Shown one piece after another: positions 9,459-19,465 of a DNA stretch of 64,000 bases. Position numbers and translations under genes: made by a program. The number at the start of each line of letters is the position of its first letter. The stretch's first letter is position 1. Source of the stretch: Corynebacterium felinum (GTDB lineage: Bacteria; Actinomycetota; Actinomycetes; Mycobacteriales; Mycobacteriaceae); contig NZ_CP047209.1 of NCBI RefSeq assembly GCF_030408755.1, positions 2,108,001 to 2,172,000 of the forward strand, read 5' to 3'. The notes beneath the pieces are model-generated. The model was not told the DNA's origin. It worked only from the letters and a program-made list of their open reading frames with translations, and searched no databases.

Positions 9459-9839
9459 AAGGGCTACCGCGGACCGCGGTGTCTCCCACGAGTACTATGA
9501 CCTCGGCTGACTCCTACCACACCAACCCACAACAGGGCTTACCACACCTACTTGGCACAGTCTGTGACAGGCCTCCCCGATTAAGAACATGCTCTTTCCT
9601 CCTACAACCGCCACATCTACACACTAACCACTTCGATGGAACGGGCTTCGACTTCTTCGGCAGCCTTACCCAGATCAGCGCGCCTTATATGTGATTCGTA
9701 TACCTCGGTGCAGGATTTCGCTTGAAGCTTCCTCCCCACAACACCTCACGATGCTGCAGTTGCCATCAGCTACATAGTTAAACCACCTTCACTATCAGGG
9801 ACTCACACCCTTAAGAACATGCCCATGTCGGGCGAACCG

Positions 9840-9876
9840 TAAAAGGCGCCCTTCCGTGCGTGGAAGGGCGCCTTTA
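9840..9876 (-). terminator. Terminator of the ctaE-qcrCAB operon and intron insertion site
   Basis: Perfect 14-bp stem AAAGGCGCCCTTCC/GGAAGGGCGCCTTT with a six-base loop; on the minus strand it ends in TTTTA. It lies 22 bp after the qcrB stop codon. The group II intron begins immediately behind it. Confidence 0.9.
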
Positions 9877-9898
9877 GGTGAGCGCAGAGTGGAAAATG

Positions 9899-11524
9899 TT
9901 AGACGAGACCGTTTTCCTCATCGGCTGCGCGGTTAGCCTTATTCAGGTTAGCCAGCATCTCAACCTGCTCGTGGTGGTTTTCCTCTTCAATCTTCGCAGC
10001 CTTGGCAGCGATTTCTTCGCTATCAGGCTTGAAGAAAGAGCCACGGCCAGGTTCACCAGAGAAGCCAAGCTGGTTCATCTGCTTTGGAACAGGAGCACCG
10101 GCGTAAGGCAGCGGGATTGGGTGACCATGCTCGTCGACCGGACCAAGTGGCTGGTGAACTTCAATGAACGCACCATTCGGCATGAGCTTAATAACACCGG
10201 TTTCCATACCGTGCTCGAGAACCTCACGGTCGGAACGCTGCAGGCCAATGCAGATGCGGTAGGTGACGAAGTAAGCCAGTGGAGGCAAGATGATCAAACC
10301 AATACGCCCGACCCAGGTCATTGCATTCAAGGAAACCTGGAAGTGGTATGCAAACAGGTCGTTACCACCAGAAAGGGTGACCAGGAAGTAGAAGACAATA
10401 CCCATGACACCAAGCGAGGTACGAACTGGTACGTCGCGTGGGCGCTGCAGAAGGTTGTGGTGAGCGGTGTCGCCGGTGATCTTCTGCTCAATGAATGGGT
10501 AAGCAACCAGAACAACAACCATCAGACCACAGAGCAAAGCTACCCAGAATGCACCAGGGACAGTGTAGTTACCGAGGTAGAGCTCCCAAGCTGGCATGAC
10601 ACGAGCCAAACCGTCAGTCCACAGCATGTAGATGTCAGGCTGGGAACCAGCGGAAACCTGTGCAGGGTTGTAAGGGCCAAGCATCCAAATTGCGTTGATG
10701 GTGGTCAGGCCCGCCATGAGGGCGAGAACGCCAGCGGTAACCAAACCGAATGCGGCAGCCTTGATACCGAACAGTGGCAAAATACGAACGCCAACAACGT
10801 TGTTTTCAGCACGACCTGGTCCAGGGAACTGGGTGTGCTTCTGGTACCACACCAGCGCGAGGTGAGCTGCGATCAGACCAAGGATGATGCCTGGGATGAT
10901 CAACACGTGAGCAACGTAGAAGCGATCCAGCATCAAATCGGATGGGAAGTCGCCACCGAAGATCAGCCAGTGCAGCCACGTACCAATGATTGGCAGTGCC
11001 ACGATGATCGCGGACATAATACGCAGACCAACACCGGAAAGCAGGTCATCAGGCAGGGAGTAACCCATAAAGCCTTCAGCCATACCCAGTAGCAGCAGCA
11101 CGCAACCAATAATCCAGTTGGCTTCACGTGGGCGACGGAAAGCGCCGGTGAAGAAGATACGCAGCATGTGCACGGTCATAGAGACCATGAACATCAAGGC
11201 AGCCCAGTGGTGCATCTGGCGGATGAACAGGCCACCGCGAACTTCGAAGGAAATATTCAAAGCAGTCTCGTACGCACGGGACATCTCCACACCGTTCAGT
11301 GGGAGGTATGCACCGTCGTAGATGACTTTGGTGATAGATGGATCGAAGAACAAGGTCAGGTAAACACCGGTCAGCAGCAAGATGATGAAGCTGTACAGTG
11401 CGATCTCACCAAGCATGAACGACCAGTGCGTTGGGAAGACCTTGTTAATCTGGCGGCGAATACCCGCAGCGGCGGTGTATCGCGAGTCAATGTTATTGCC
11501 GATTTCAGCGAGTTTAGTGCTCAT
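9899..11524 (-). CDS. qcrB: Cytochrome bc1 complex, cytochrome b subunit
   Basis: 541 residues. QcrB carries haems bL and bH and the quinol sites of the menaquinol:cytochrome c reductase, part of the III2-IV2 supercomplex with cytochrome aa3 in the plasma membrane. Seen: haem-ligand helices with [23 protein letters not shown] and [20 protein letters not shown], the Qo-site region, and an actinobacterial C-terminal extension of about 120 charged residues ending near ENGLV. The ATG overlaps the qcrA stop by one base (TAATG). It is the last gene of ctaE-qcrC-qcrA-qcrB and is followed by a strong terminator. Confidence 0.96.
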   Translation of the reverse strand: MSTKLAEIGNNIDSRYTAAAGIRRQINKVFPTHWSFMLGEIALYSFIILLLTGVYLTLFFDPSITKVIYDGAYLPLNGVEMSRAYETALNISFEVRGGLFIRQMHHWAALMFMVSMTVHMLRIFFTGAFRRPREANWIIGCVLLLLGMAEGFMGYSLPDDLLSGVGLRIMSAIIVALPIIGTWLHWLIFGGDFPSDLMLDRFYVAHVLIIPGIILGLIAAHLALVWYQKHTQFPGPGRAENNVVGVRILPLFGIKAAAFGLVTAGVLALMAGLTTINAIWMLGPYNPAQVSAGSQPDIYMLWTDGLARVMPAWELYLGNYTVPGAFWVALLCGLMVVVLVAYPFIEQKITGDTAHHNLLQRPRDVPVRTSLGVMGIVFYFLVTLSGGNDLFAYHFQVSLNAMTWVGRIGLIILPPLAYFVTYRICIGLQRSDREVLEHGMETGVIKLMPNGAFIEVHQPLGPVDEHGHPIPLPYAGAPVPKQMNQLGFSGEPGRGSFFKPDSEEIAAKAAKIEEENHHEQVEMLANLNKANRAADEENGLV

Positions 11525-12744
11525 TAGGACTTACGCTCCCAGAATGCCGGGCCGACAGGCTCAATGAAGTTACCTGCGGCGATGAGGTATCCCTCTTCGT
11601 CAACGGTGATCGGCAGCTGTGGCAGAGCACGTGCGGCAGGGCCGAAGACAGGCTTGCCGTAGTGCAGCGCGTCGAACTGCGACTGGTGGCACGGGCACAA
11701 AATGCGGTTTGTCTGAGCCTCATAGAGGGAGGTAGGGCAACCAATGTGCGTGCAGATCTTAGAGTAGGCGTAGTAATCGCCGTAGTGGAACTCTTCCTGG
11801 CCAACACGCTCAATAACCTTCGCTGCGTCAGAAGAACGCAGACGGATCAGCATCACAGCGTTACGTGGGCCGTGGATCGAGTGCATGTGGGTTTCGTAAA
11901 CCTCAGCATGTGGATCGTACTTATCCCCATCGTTAACAGCATCAGCTGGAAGTGGGAATACGGTCTCCATAGCAGCTGCAGACAGATCCTCAGGACGCAT
12001 ACGAACCAATCGGGTAACACCCTGAGTGGTGTAGTGCTCGCCTGCAGAAGAAGCGTGCTTGACAGCCAATGCGCCGGTATCGCGACCGAGGTACAGCTTG
12101 ACACCTTCATTAGCCAAGGTCCAGCCGGAGGTCCACAAGGTGCCGTCACCCTGAATGCCGAGCTTGCCAGCCTTCCATGGGTTTTTGACCATACCGCCAA
12201 GAGGAGCGATAACAACCAAACCGGCCAATACACCGCCCAGGCCCATCAGACCCTGCAACACCTTACGGCGACCCAAGGTCGAGGTTTCCCAAGAATCATT
12301 CAGCAAAGCAACGATCGTACGGCGATCAACTTCTTCAGAAGGACCGTCGTGACGGCGCTGAACAGCAATTTCCTCAGGGATGATCGTCTTGACATAAAGA
12401 ACAACACCAATACCCAAGGAGAGAATAGCCAAACCAGCGGTCAGACCCAGCAGTGGGGTGTATAGGGTATACATCCACAGGCCGTCATCACCGTGGCCCT
12501 TGTAATGCCAAGGCCAAGCCAAGTAAACGGCCAAGAAGCCGATAGCTGCGATGATGCCGATAGCGAACCACACACCTACTGCGAGAGCTGCACGCTGCTC
12601 AGCAGGATCGTTAGCGATTGGGAAACGTTCCTTGCGGTATGCAACGGTGACGTCATCAAGCTGGGTGCCGAGGCGAGCCAGCTCTTCGTTCGACATAGAG
12701 TTCAACTCTTTGTCCGTGTATTTCTTTTCGTTGTTATTGCTCAT
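11524..12744 (-). CDS. qcrA: Cytochrome bc1 complex, Rieske iron-sulfur subunit
   Basis: ATG at 12744, overlapping the qcrC stop (ATGA), gives 406 residues beginning [14 protein letters not shown]; the frame continues upstream but has no role. The actinobacterial form has three N-terminal membrane helices (about residues 60-200) before the Rieske fold. The [2Fe-2S] ligands are in CTHIGCP and [10 protein letters not shown]. It passes electrons from menaquinol at QcrB to the dihaem QcrC. Coupled to qcrC upstream and qcrB downstream by overlapping codons. Confidence 0.96.
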   Translation of the reverse strand: MSNNNEKKYTDKELNSMSNEELARLGTQLDDVTVAYRKERFPIANDPAEQRAALAVGVWFAIGIIAAIGFLAVYLAWPWHYKGHGDDGLWMYTLYTPLLGLTAGLAILSLGIGVVLYVKTIIPEEIAVQRRHDGPSEEVDRRTIVALLNDSWETSTLGRRKVLQGLMGLGGVLAGLVVIAPLGGMVKNPWKAGKLGIQGDGTLWTSGWTLANEGVKLYLGRDTGALAVKHASSAGEHYTTQGVTRLVRMRPEDLSAAAMETVFPLPADAVNDGDKYDPHAEVYETHMHSIHGPRNAVMLIRLRSSDAAKVIERVGQEEFHYGDYYAYSKICTHIGCPTSLYEAQTNRILCPCHQSQFDALHYGKPVFGPAARALPQLPITVDEEGYLIAAGNFIEPVGPAFWERKS

Positions 12745-13634
12745 GAGCGCGATCCAATCCACAGAGCGGCGGCCACGAGGACCACGATTCCAACAAGCCA
12801 CATAAACATACCTTCAGCCACTGGGCCGAGGCCGCCGAGGCTCCAACCACCAGGAGATGGAGTTTCCTTAGCTGCCTTGATGAAGGCGATGATGTCCTTC
12901 TTCTCATCAGCCGAAAGCTGACGATCGGAGAACTTCGGCATGTTCTGAGGGCCAGTCAACATAGCCTGGTAAATCTCCTGCTCGTTAGCAGGATCCAAGT
13001 AAGGCGCATACTTACCGGAGGAAAGTGCGCCGCCACGACCAGTGAAGTTGTGGCAAGATGCACAGTTTAGACGGAAAAGATCGGAACCACGAGCTACGTC
13101 AGCTGGGTTGATCTTTCCATCAAACTGGTGACCACGCAGGGATTCTTGCGCCACGGTACCATCTTCGTTGTACACGATCTCAGGGCCACCGCCGTTGGCG
13201 GCAACATATGCCGCAATAGCGAGAGTCTGAGCCTCGGTGTATCGAGGAGTCTTACGTGCAGCCTGTGCTTCGTTGCGAAGCATTGGCATACGGCCAGAAT
13301 GAACCTGGAAGTAAACGGCGCCGGAGCCAACGCCGATGAGGGATGGACCGCGGTCGGCAACACCTTGAAGGTTTGCACCGTGGCAGGTAACGCAGGCGAC
13401 GTCGTACAGGTCTTTACCCTCTTGGATAAGAGCCTGCTCGTCAGCTTGAGCGGTAGCAACCTGCGCGTCTGGGGTAACAGCATTAACCAAAATGCCGGTA
13501 CCAGTCAGACCTAGGGCAAGTGCCATAGCGCCAGCTAGAGTGCGGCGTGCCTTACGGCGCGACTTCGCCTTCTTAGCTGCGTTGGCCGAGGTGGTTTTTG
13601 CAACCATCTCGGGGGTCTGGGGGTTGGTATCCAT
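12741..13634 (-). CDS. qcrC: Cytochrome bc1 complex, dihaem cytochrome c subunit
   Basis: Two c-type haem motifs, CVTCH and CASCH, each in a cytochrome c domain with a later Met ligand, mark the dihaem QcrC that replaces soluble cytochrome c in actinobacteria and hands electrons straight to CuA of the oxidase. A hydrophobic N-terminal segment ([19 protein letters not shown]) and a C-terminal helix ([19 protein letters not shown]) anchor it. Two ATGs stand side by side (13637 and 13634) behind AAGGA; the second has the better spacing and is used here, giving 297 residues. The open frame to 13715 overlaps a palindromic element and is not used. Confidence 0.95.
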   Translation of the reverse strand: MDTNPQTPEMVAKTTSANAAKKAKSRRKARRTLAGAMALALGLTGTGILVNAVTPDAQVATAQADEQALIQEGKDLYDVACVTCHGANLQGVADRGPSLIGVGSGAVYFQVHSGRMPMLRNEAQAARKTPRYTEAQTLAIAAYVAANGGGPEIVYNEDGTVAQESLRGHQFDGKINPADVARGSDLFRLNCASCHNFTGRGGALSSGKYAPYLDPANEQEIYQAMLTGPQNMPKFSDRQLSADEKKDIIAFIKAAKETPSPGGWSLGGLGPVAEGMFMWLVGIVVLVAAALWIGSRS

Positions 13635-13714
13635 CATTTTCCTTATGTCTCGATCATGGAAAGTGAAGGGCTGTAGGCCATATTCCCGACGTGTCCTCTC
13701 CCCCACATCATGCA

Positions 13715-13754
13715 TTCAACACGCTATAAATAGGGACTTTCCCCGCGTGTTGAA
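13715..13754. other. Palindromic hairpin between ctaE and qcrC
   Basis: Perfect 10-bp inverted repeat TTCAACACGC/GCGTGTTGAA with a 20-base loop that itself contains GGGA/TCCC. It lies inside the ctaE-qcrC spacer (about 160 bp) on the operon transcript. No T-run follows on the minus strand, so a simple terminator is unlikely; an RNA processing or stability element, or an operator, would fit. Confidence 0.6.
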
Positions 13755-13793
13755 CGCCGTGTGGAAGAAGCTACGTCTCGTGGCCGATACGGC

Positions 13794-14411
13794 CTACTGA
13801 ATGAAGTAAATGGTGATGAACAAGCCGATCCACACAACGTCAACGAAGTGCCAGTAATAAGACACAACCATTGCCGCCGTTGCCTGAGCCGGGGTGAACT
13901 TCGCCTTTGCAATCCTGAGGAGTACCACTACGAAACCAAGCACACCTGCAAGCACGTGTGCGGCGTGGAAGCCGGTGGTGATGTAGAAGGTAGATCCGTA
14001 GACACTGCCTGGAATGGTGAGGCCGTGCTCTACCAGGTGGTAGTACTCGTATGCCTGACCAAGCAAGAAGATAGAGCCAAGCAGGATGGTCGCTGCGTAC
14101 CAACGACGCAGACCGAACACATCACCGCGCTCTGCAGCAAAGACGCCGAACTGTGCAGTAACGGAGGAGGAGATCAGAATGGCTGTAATAACCATTGCGT
14201 AAGGGACGTTCAGATGATCTGCCCCATGCTCCCAAGAGCCGTTACCGATACCGTTGGCTCGCGATGTGAAGTACATCGCGAACAGGCCGGCGAAGAACAT
14301 CAATTCCTGAGACAGGAACACGATCGTGCCGACACTGACCATATTTGGGCGGTTCAGTGCCGCAACACGTGGTGTTGCTGCCATATCTGGGTTTCCAATT
14401 GCGCTCGTCAC
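13794..14411 (-). CDS. ctaE: Cytochrome c oxidase subunit III
   Basis: From the GTG at 14411 the product is 205 residues starting [18 protein letters not shown], which matches the usual start of the corynebacterial subunit; the frame to 14447 is an over-extension. Five apolar helices are visible, with the subunit III features [15 protein letters not shown] near the start, [12 protein letters not shown], and the C-terminal [20 protein letters not shown]. It stabilises the aa3 oxidase core in the membrane. First gene of the operon with qcrCAB. Confidence 0.94.
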   Translation of the reverse strand: MTSAIGNPDMAATPRVAALNRPNMVSVGTIVFLSQELMFFAGLFAMYFTSRANGIGNGSWEHGADHLNVPYAMVITAILISSSVTAQFGVFAAERGDVFGLRRWYAATILLGSIFLLGQAYEYYHLVEHGLTIPGSVYGSTFYITTGFHAAHVLAGVLGFVVVLLRIAKAKFTPAQATAAMVVSYYWHFVDVVWIGLFITIYFIQ

Positions 14412-14831
14412 GCTATCTAGTATGGCCTTTTGCCTTGCTAAAGTCACGTCACGCGCCTAGGTTTTTCCAAGAACTTTCGACCGCGTCATCTTTGTTAAAA
14501 ACGGTTCCATTGGGGGAAAATTATTCTTCCCTACACGTCCCCCCTGCCTTAAAAAAGTGGCTAGAAGAATACAAGCAGGTCAAAAGCTATTTTCTTCGCA
14601 GTCTTGAAAAGCTAGAAACTTTATTGAACATAAAAATGTACTCTTTGGGCAAAATCCATACTGCTATTTGTTGAGAGTTATCTCACATCGTTGAGCGAGA
14701 ATTTCTAGAATTCTCATACTTAAGTTTGCCCCTCAACTACCTGCGGTTTTATCGGTTGATTACCCCCGCAATCTCCCCCAAAAAAAATTTTGGAATCTTC
14801 TGGGAACTTTTGTGGAACTTCATACGACGAC
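14412..14831. other. Upstream region of ctaE without genes
   Basis: About 420 bp between the ctaE start codon and the ctaF terminator. AT-rich in the middle with several T-runs; it must hold the ctaE-qcrCAB promoter on the minus strand. The open frames here are short and have no start signals. No further element can be named. Confidence 0.5.
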
Positions 14832-14890
14832 AAAAACCACCTCCCTCTCCGCCGGCTGTGTAGCTGCCAAGGTGGAAAGGGAGGTGGTGT
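14832..14890 (-). terminator. Terminator of ctaC-ctaF
   Basis: Long stem ACCACCTCCCT(T/C)TCC against its complement at both ends of the element; on the minus strand the stem is followed by TTTTTG. It lies about 23 bp after the ctaF stop codon. Confidence 0.85.
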
Positions 14891-14912
14891 GAAACTTCGT
14901 GTCAAAGAAAGA

Positions 14913-15365
14913 CTAGTGCTTTTCCTTCGGAAGACCGTACTGCAGGTTCAGCATGGTCGTGGTGTAAATGAGAAGGATAGCGCCAATAATGATCATCCAG
15001 TAGTGCATGAACACAATACCGAAGCCGAGTACTGCGACTGCACCGGACATAGCTGCTGGCCAGATCGAGAATGGGGAGAAGAAGCCCAAGGTACCAGCAC
15101 CGTCAGAGATCTCCGCCTCTTCCCAGTCTTCAGGAAGAATATCAATGCGGTTGTCAGTGAAGTGCAGGTATCCGGCGAGCATCAGGGACAACAGGGTGGC
15201 CAGGATCATGGAGACGCCACCAGCCCACTCAAAGTTGTAAGAGCCAGCCCCTTCGATGAAACGGTTGCCCGAATCGTCCACGTACATGGTGGAGAAGAAG
15301 TAGATCAGAGACATAATGCCTAAGAAGGCAGTCATGCCGTACATGATTTTTGCGGTTCCGCGCAT
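14913..15365 (-). CDS. ctaF: Cytochrome c oxidase subunit IV (actinobacterial CtaF)
   Basis: 150 residues with four predicted helices: [21 protein letters not shown] at the start, [21 protein letters not shown], then a cytoplasmic/extracellular stretch [10 protein letters not shown], and two closely spaced C-terminal helices ending GLPKEKH. These features are typical of the small actinobacterial aa3 oxidase subunit CtaF, required for assembly of the supercomplex. It starts 21 bp after ctaC and shares its transcript. Confidence 0.92.
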   Translation of the reverse strand: MRGTAKIMYGMTAFLGIMSLIYFFSTMYVDDSGNRFIEGAGSYNFEWAGGVSMILATLLSLMLAGYLHFTDNRIDILPEDWEEAEISDGAGTLGFFSPFSIWPAAMSGAVAVLGFGIVFMHYWMIIIGAILLIYTTTMLNLQYGLPKEKH

Positions 15366-15386
15366 GTTCTTTTACCTTCCTCTTTC

Positions 15387-16472
15387 TTAAGCGCCGTGGT
15401 TGTCGCGGGCGTTAGCGCCGTCACGAGTGTCAACGCGACCGGAGTTGAATGGTGCGGTGGAAGTAGCGTAGCCAGCCTCACCGATAGACTCAAGAGCTTC
15501 GGAGTTCTGTGCCTGTGGGTTAGCCTTGCGGAACTCTAGGTACTGAGCGAACTTCTCTGGAGAAACAACGCGCAGTTCGAAGTTCATCATCGCGTGGTAG
15601 GTGCCACACATTTCAGCACAGCGGCCGACGAATGCGCCTTCCTTTTCAATCTTTTCGATCTGGAAGCGACGCTCCTGCTTGTTAGCTTCTGGGTGCGAGT
15701 AGGTATCGCGCTTGAATAGGAATTCTGGAACCCAGAACGCATGGCTTACGTCAGCAGATGCAAGCTGGAACTCAATGGCTGTGTTCGAAGGAAGAACCAA
15801 CACTGGGATTTCTTCGGTGGTGCCGAGGGTTTCGATCTTGTTGAAGTGCAAGTAGGAAACATCGGACTTGGAACGACCATTGATTGGGTTGTTGCCGTTT
15901 GGATCAATCTTGGAGGCCTCTGCGATATCCTGGCGTTCCTTATCGATACCGTCGTAGTCCTTACCATCCTTGGTCAGTTCGCCGGCAACCTTCTGGTAAC
16001 CAAACTTCCAGTTCCACTGGTAAGCGGTGACGTCAACGACAACCTTTGGATCCTTATCCAAAGCGGTGACCTTATCCTGAGTCTGAACAGTGAAGAAGAA
16101 CAGACCCATCACGATCAAGATTGGAGCGATGGTCAAAACCAACTCAACCGGGATGTTGTACTGGGTCTGACGTGGGAATTCACCCTTGCCATTCTTCTCT
16201 GCGCGCTTGGCAGACCAAGCGAACATGCCGTAGACAAAGAGGCCCCACATGATGAAGCCAATGATCCAGGCACAAACCCAAACCCAAACCCAGAAGTTAT
16301 ACATTGCGGTTGCTTCAGGGGTAATACCCTTCGGCCAGCCCATGCCTAGGAACCAACCCAGCGCTCCTTCTGGAGCTGCCACGTCACATCCTGCTAGGGC
16401 GAGGCCACCAAGACCCAAAACACTGCCGAGCAATGCTTTGCGACCAAAGCCACGCTTGTGCTGCTGTTCCAC
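15387..16472 (-). CDS. ctaC: Cytochrome c oxidase subunit II, lipoprotein
   Basis: GTG start at 16472 with AAGGAAGG about nine bases upstream; 361 residues starting EQQHKRGFGRK. A lipoprotein signal with lipobox LALAGC precedes the mature N-terminus, then two membrane helices, an actinobacterial insert of about 60 residues rich in charged residues after YQWNWKFGYQ, and the CuA site HAFWVPEF plus CAEMCGTYHAMM, holding the Cys, His and Met copper ligands. It accepts electrons from QcrC. First gene of the ctaC-ctaF pair; divergent from ltsA. Confidence 0.95.
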   Translation of the reverse strand: MEQQHKRGFGRKALLGSVLGLGGLALAGCDVAAPEGALGWFLGMGWPKGITPEATAMYNFWVWVWVCAWIIGFIMWGLFVYGMFAWSAKRAEKNGKGEFPRQTQYNIPVELVLTIAPILIVMGLFFFTVQTQDKVTALDKDPKVVVDVTAYQWNWKFGYQKVAGELTKDGKDYDGIDKERQDIAEASKIDPNGNNPINGRSKSDVSYLHFNKIETLGTTEEIPVLVLPSNTAIEFQLASADVSHAFWVPEFLFKRDTYSHPEANKQERRFQIEKIEKEGAFVGRCAEMCGTYHAMMNFELRVVSPEKFAQYLEFRKANPQAQNSEALESIGEAGYATSTAPFNSGRVDTRDGANARDNHGA

Positions 16473-17209
16473 GCGCGTCTGCCTTCCTTTAAACACTAGT
16501 TCTCTTCAACGGGCGACATTTACATGCGCACATTCGCCCCTCACCTACTCCAGTATCTTTTTGCTCTGTAGCGGTGTGGGCATGCGCAGTTGTGCGCCCA
16601 TGTCTATCTTCGCAGGATAGCGCATAACGTGCCATTTTCAGGAACTTTCGCGCTTTGTCTTTCGCACGCTCATTTTCTACCGGTTCTTCCGTTTATTGGC
16701 CTGTACATGCCTTATTGCACGTTATTAAAGCGTGAGCTGCCAGTAGTCTGTTACCCATTTCACAAATCTGGTGGGCGTTATCATCCTTTCGTATGCCCAC
16801 ACTCCCACTGACCTTTTACCCCCGCCAGTGTGGTGCAGATTGAGCCCCCGAAAGGCCTTGAACATGGTGTTTTCTTTTTCGAATGACCCGGGAGGTGGGG
16901 GCACCAGCTTTGTTCCCACAACGTTGGCACGCGATGTTCTTCGCACCCCTCCCCCGCTAGTCTGGGAACCTTTAGCTTTCACGGATTCACACTAGCGGCG
17001 TCGTCAGGCGTCACCCCACTACTGGACACGCCGTTTTTTGCGTTGCGACGTCTGTGAGAGATCCACAATGCGCGTAGGGTCTGCCCGCATGCTGGCTTAC
17101 TAATGACGTGCGTTTGGTTTTGTCTTCACGTCTGTACCGGTGCGTGGCGGTATTGTGGAGTATTCTTATTCAAGAATTTTCTCTTTATATAGGAGGCTTG
17201 ACCCTTAAT
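16473..17209. other. Divergent ctaC/ltsA intergenic region
   Basis: About 740 bp without a supported gene. It must contain promoters for ctaC (minus) and ltsA (plus). A TATTCT -10-like hexamer at 17160-17165 precedes ltsA. A weak hairpin GGCGT/ACGCC followed by GTTTTTTG near 17007-17040 could end an unseen small transcript on the plus strand, but nothing confirms one. Confidence 0.45.
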
Positions 17210-19132
17210 ATGTGTGGACTTCTCGGCGTGCTCACTGCCGGCGCCCAAGGCAAGCAGTTTGTTTCTGCTATTGAAAAAGCACTTCCCTGCATGCGTCACC
17301 GAGGACCTGATGAGGCTGGTTCGTGGCATGACGAGCATGCTGTGTTTGGCTTTAACCGGTTGTCGATCATTGACCTTGAGCATTCTCACCAGCCGCTTCG
17401 TTGGGGACCTGAGGGCGAGCCGGATCGCTATGCCATGACCTTTAATGGCGAGATCTATAACTACATTGAGCTTCGCGAGGAGCTGTCCGCCCTGGGTTAC
17501 ACCTTCAACACTTCTGGCGATGGCGAACCAATTGTTGTTGGTTTCCACCATTGGGGTGCACATGTGGTGGAGCATCTGCGTGGCATGTTTGGTATCGCCA
17601 TTTGGGATACCAAGGAGCAGCGTTTGTTCCTTGCGCGTGACCAGTTTGGCATTAAGCCTCTGTATTATGCGACCACTTCGGCCGGTACGGCTTTTTCTTC
17701 AGAGAAGAAGTGCATTCTGGAGATGGCAGAGCACCTTGGTCTAGGTTTAGAGCTTGACCGTAGAGCTATTGAGCATTACGTGGATTTGCAGTACGTGCCT
17801 GAGCCTGAGAGCTTACACGCTGAGATTCGTCGTCTTGAATCGGGGTGCTTTGCGTTTGTTTCCCCTGGCGGAAAGGTTGAGCAGACTCGGTATTTCCGCC
17901 CGCAATTCCGTGCCCAGAAGGTTCCTGCTGGCCAAGAGCAGGATCTGTTTAATCGGATTGCGCGCGCTTTGGAGGACAGTGTTGAGAAGCACATGCGTGC
18001 TGATGTCACGGTGGGCTCTTTCTTGTCGGGTGGCATTGATTCCACTGCGATCGCGACTTTAGCGAAGCGGCATAATCCTGATCTGCTCACCTTTACCACT
18101 GGTTTTGAGCGTGAGGGTTATTCTGAGGTTGATGTTGCTGCCGAGTCGGCTGCTGCTATTGGTGTGGAGCATATTGTCAAGATTGTTTCTCCGGAAGAGT
18201 ATGCCAATGCTATTCCGAAGATCATGTGGTATCTCGATGATCCTGTAGCTGACCCTTCGTTGGTTCCGTTGTATTTCGTTGCTCAGGAAGCTCGTAAGCA
18301 TGTGAAGGTTGTACTTTCCGGTGAGGGTGCAGATGAGCTTTTTGGTGGTTACACCATTTATAAGGAGCCTTTGTCGCTTGCTCCTTTTGAAATGATTCCT
18401 TCGCCTTTGCGTAAGGGTTTGCGCCAGTTGTCGAAGGTGTTGCCTGAGGGCATGAAGGGCAAGTCGTTGCTTGAGCGTGGTTCGATGACAATGGAAGAGC
18501 GTTATTACGGTAATGCTCGTTCCTTTAATTTCGCGCAGATGCAGCGGGTTATTCCGTGGGCGAAGCGAGAGTGGGATCACCGCGAGGTGACGGCACCTAT
18601 TTATGCGCAGAGTGGTCATATGGATCCTGTGGCACGGATGCAGCATTTGGATCTGTTTACGTGGATGCGTGGCGATATTTTGGTCAAGGCGGACAAGATT
18701 AATATGGCGCATTCGTTGGAGTTGCGTGTTCCGTTCTTGGATAAGGTCGTGTTCGAGGTTGCCGAGTCCATTCCGCATGACTTGAAGATTGCGAATAACA
18801 CCACGAAGTATGCGTTGCGTAAGGCCATGGAGCAGATTGTTCCACCGCATGTGCTGCACCGGAAGAAGTTGGGTTTCCCTGTCCCGATGCGTCATTGGTT
18901 GGCTGGCGATGAGCTGTATGGCTGGGCGCAGGATACGATTTCGGCTTCCGGCACTGATGAGATTTTTGATAAGAAGGCCGTGATGGAGATGCTGGTTGAG
19001 CATCGTCAGGGTGTGAGTGATCATTCTCGTCGTTTGTGGACGGTGTTGGCATTCATGGTCTGGCATGGCATTTTCGTGGAAAAGCGCATTGATCCAGGTA
19101 TTGAGCAGCGCGATTATCCTGTCTACTTGTAG
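17210..19132 (+). CDS. ltsA: Glutamine-dependent amidotransferase LtsA (AsnB family)
   Basis: The start is the ATG at 17210, because the next codon is the catalytic Cys (MCGLLGVL) that must be the N-terminal nucleophile of a class II glutaminase; AGGAGG lies upstream with rather long spacing. The 640-residue protein has the glutaminase domain (MTFNGEIYNYIELREEL, residues 65-85) and a C-terminal asparagine-synthetase-type domain with the PP-loop SGGIDSTAIA. In Corynebacterium, LtsA is known to amidate cell-wall material (diaminopimelate side chain) and its loss causes lysozyme and temperature sensitivity. Monocistronic and divergent from ctaC. Confidence 0.93.
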   Translation: MCGLLGVLTAGAQGKQFVSAIEKALPCMRHRGPDEAGSWHDEHAVFGFNRLSIIDLEHSHQPLRWGPEGEPDRYAMTFNGEIYNYIELREELSALGYTFNTSGDGEPIVVGFHHWGAHVVEHLRGMFGIAIWDTKEQRLFLARDQFGIKPLYYATTSAGTAFSSEKKCILEMAEHLGLGLELDRRAIEHYVDLQYVPEPESLHAEIRRLESGCFAFVSPGGKVEQTRYFRPQFRAQKVPAGQEQDLFNRIARALEDSVEKHMRADVTVGSFLSGGIDSTAIATLAKRHNPDLLTFTTGFEREGYSEVDVAAESAAAIGVEHIVKIVSPEEYANAIPKIMWYLDDPVADPSLVPLYFVAQEARKHVKVVLSGEGADELFGGYTIYKEPLSLAPFEMIPSPLRKGLRQLSKVLPEGMKGKSLLERGSMTMEERYYGNARSFNFAQMQRVIPWAKREWDHREVTAPIYAQSGHMDPVARMQHLDLFTWMRGDILVKADKINMAHSLELRVPFLDKVVFEVAESIPHDLKIANNTTKYALRKAMEQIVPPHVLHRKKLGFPVPMRHWLAGDELYGWAQDTISASGTDEIFDKKAVMEMLVEHRQGVSDHSRRLWTVLAFMVWHGIFVEKRIDPGIEQRDYPVYL

Positions 19133-19241
19133 CGAGGATGCCCGCCTGCGCGATCTTCCAGCACTGCCCTCGTGTCGTAGTTAAGCGAGCGCTTCGAGGT
19201 GGTTCAGGTATTTCTCGCCCCTAGTGCATTGTGCGCATAAG

Positions 19242-19277
19242 AACACCGCTTCACACTGCTGTGTGTGAGGCGGTGTT
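19242..19277 (+). terminator. Hairpin behind ltsA
   Basis: Imperfect stem AACACCGCtTCACAC...GTGTGTGAgGCGGTGTT about 110 bp after the ltsA stop codon. No clear T-run follows, so this may be an inefficient terminator or an mRNA 3'-end element. Confidence 0.5.
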
Positions 19278-19350
19278 GTGCTGTCAAGGGTCTTTAACAG
19301 CACGCATGGGTGTATTTGTGCGGTTATCCGTTGACTGGTGGTGGGAACGC

Positions 19351-19402
19351 AAAAAGCCAGAACTGTCGGTGCACGTGGTGTGCGTTGATGGTTCTGGCTT
19401 TA
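19351..19402. terminator. Bidirectional terminator between ltsA and erpA
   Basis: Stem AAAGCCAGAAC...GTTCTGGCTTT with A/T runs on both sides, placed between convergent ltsA and the Fe-S carrier gene. On the minus strand it ends GGCTTTTTG, on the plus strand GGCTTTATG, so it acts best for the minus-strand gene. Confidence 0.75.
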
Positions 19403-19465
19403 TGTCACACGTGATGTTTGGGTAGGTGTTTTTACCCGTGCGTGTTCATCGTCTGTGTGGCGTTT

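Larger units (their letters stand above)
7904..9837 (-). mobile_element. Group II intron, bacterial class C, copy 1
   Basis: Boundaries come from comparing this copy with the second one (51539-53472) and with the fossil at 31975-32067: all share a 5' end starting GTTCGCCC on the minus strand, while flanks differ. The 3' end carries domains V and VI (7904-7976). The intron encodes a reverse transcriptase without an endonuclease domain. Its 5' end lies three bases after the qcrB terminator stem/T-run (TTTTACG), the insertion preference known for class C introns. Length about 1934 nt, only three base differences to copy 2, so it is likely mobile or recently mobile. Confidence 0.88.

Noticed and set aside
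9878..11092. 404-codon plus-strand frame opposite qcrB
   Set aside because: Shadow frame of qcrB; no protein-like features, no start signal.
18059..19066. 335-codon minus-strand frame opposite ltsA
   Set aside because: Antisense of a well supported gene with no ribosome site or recognisable domain.
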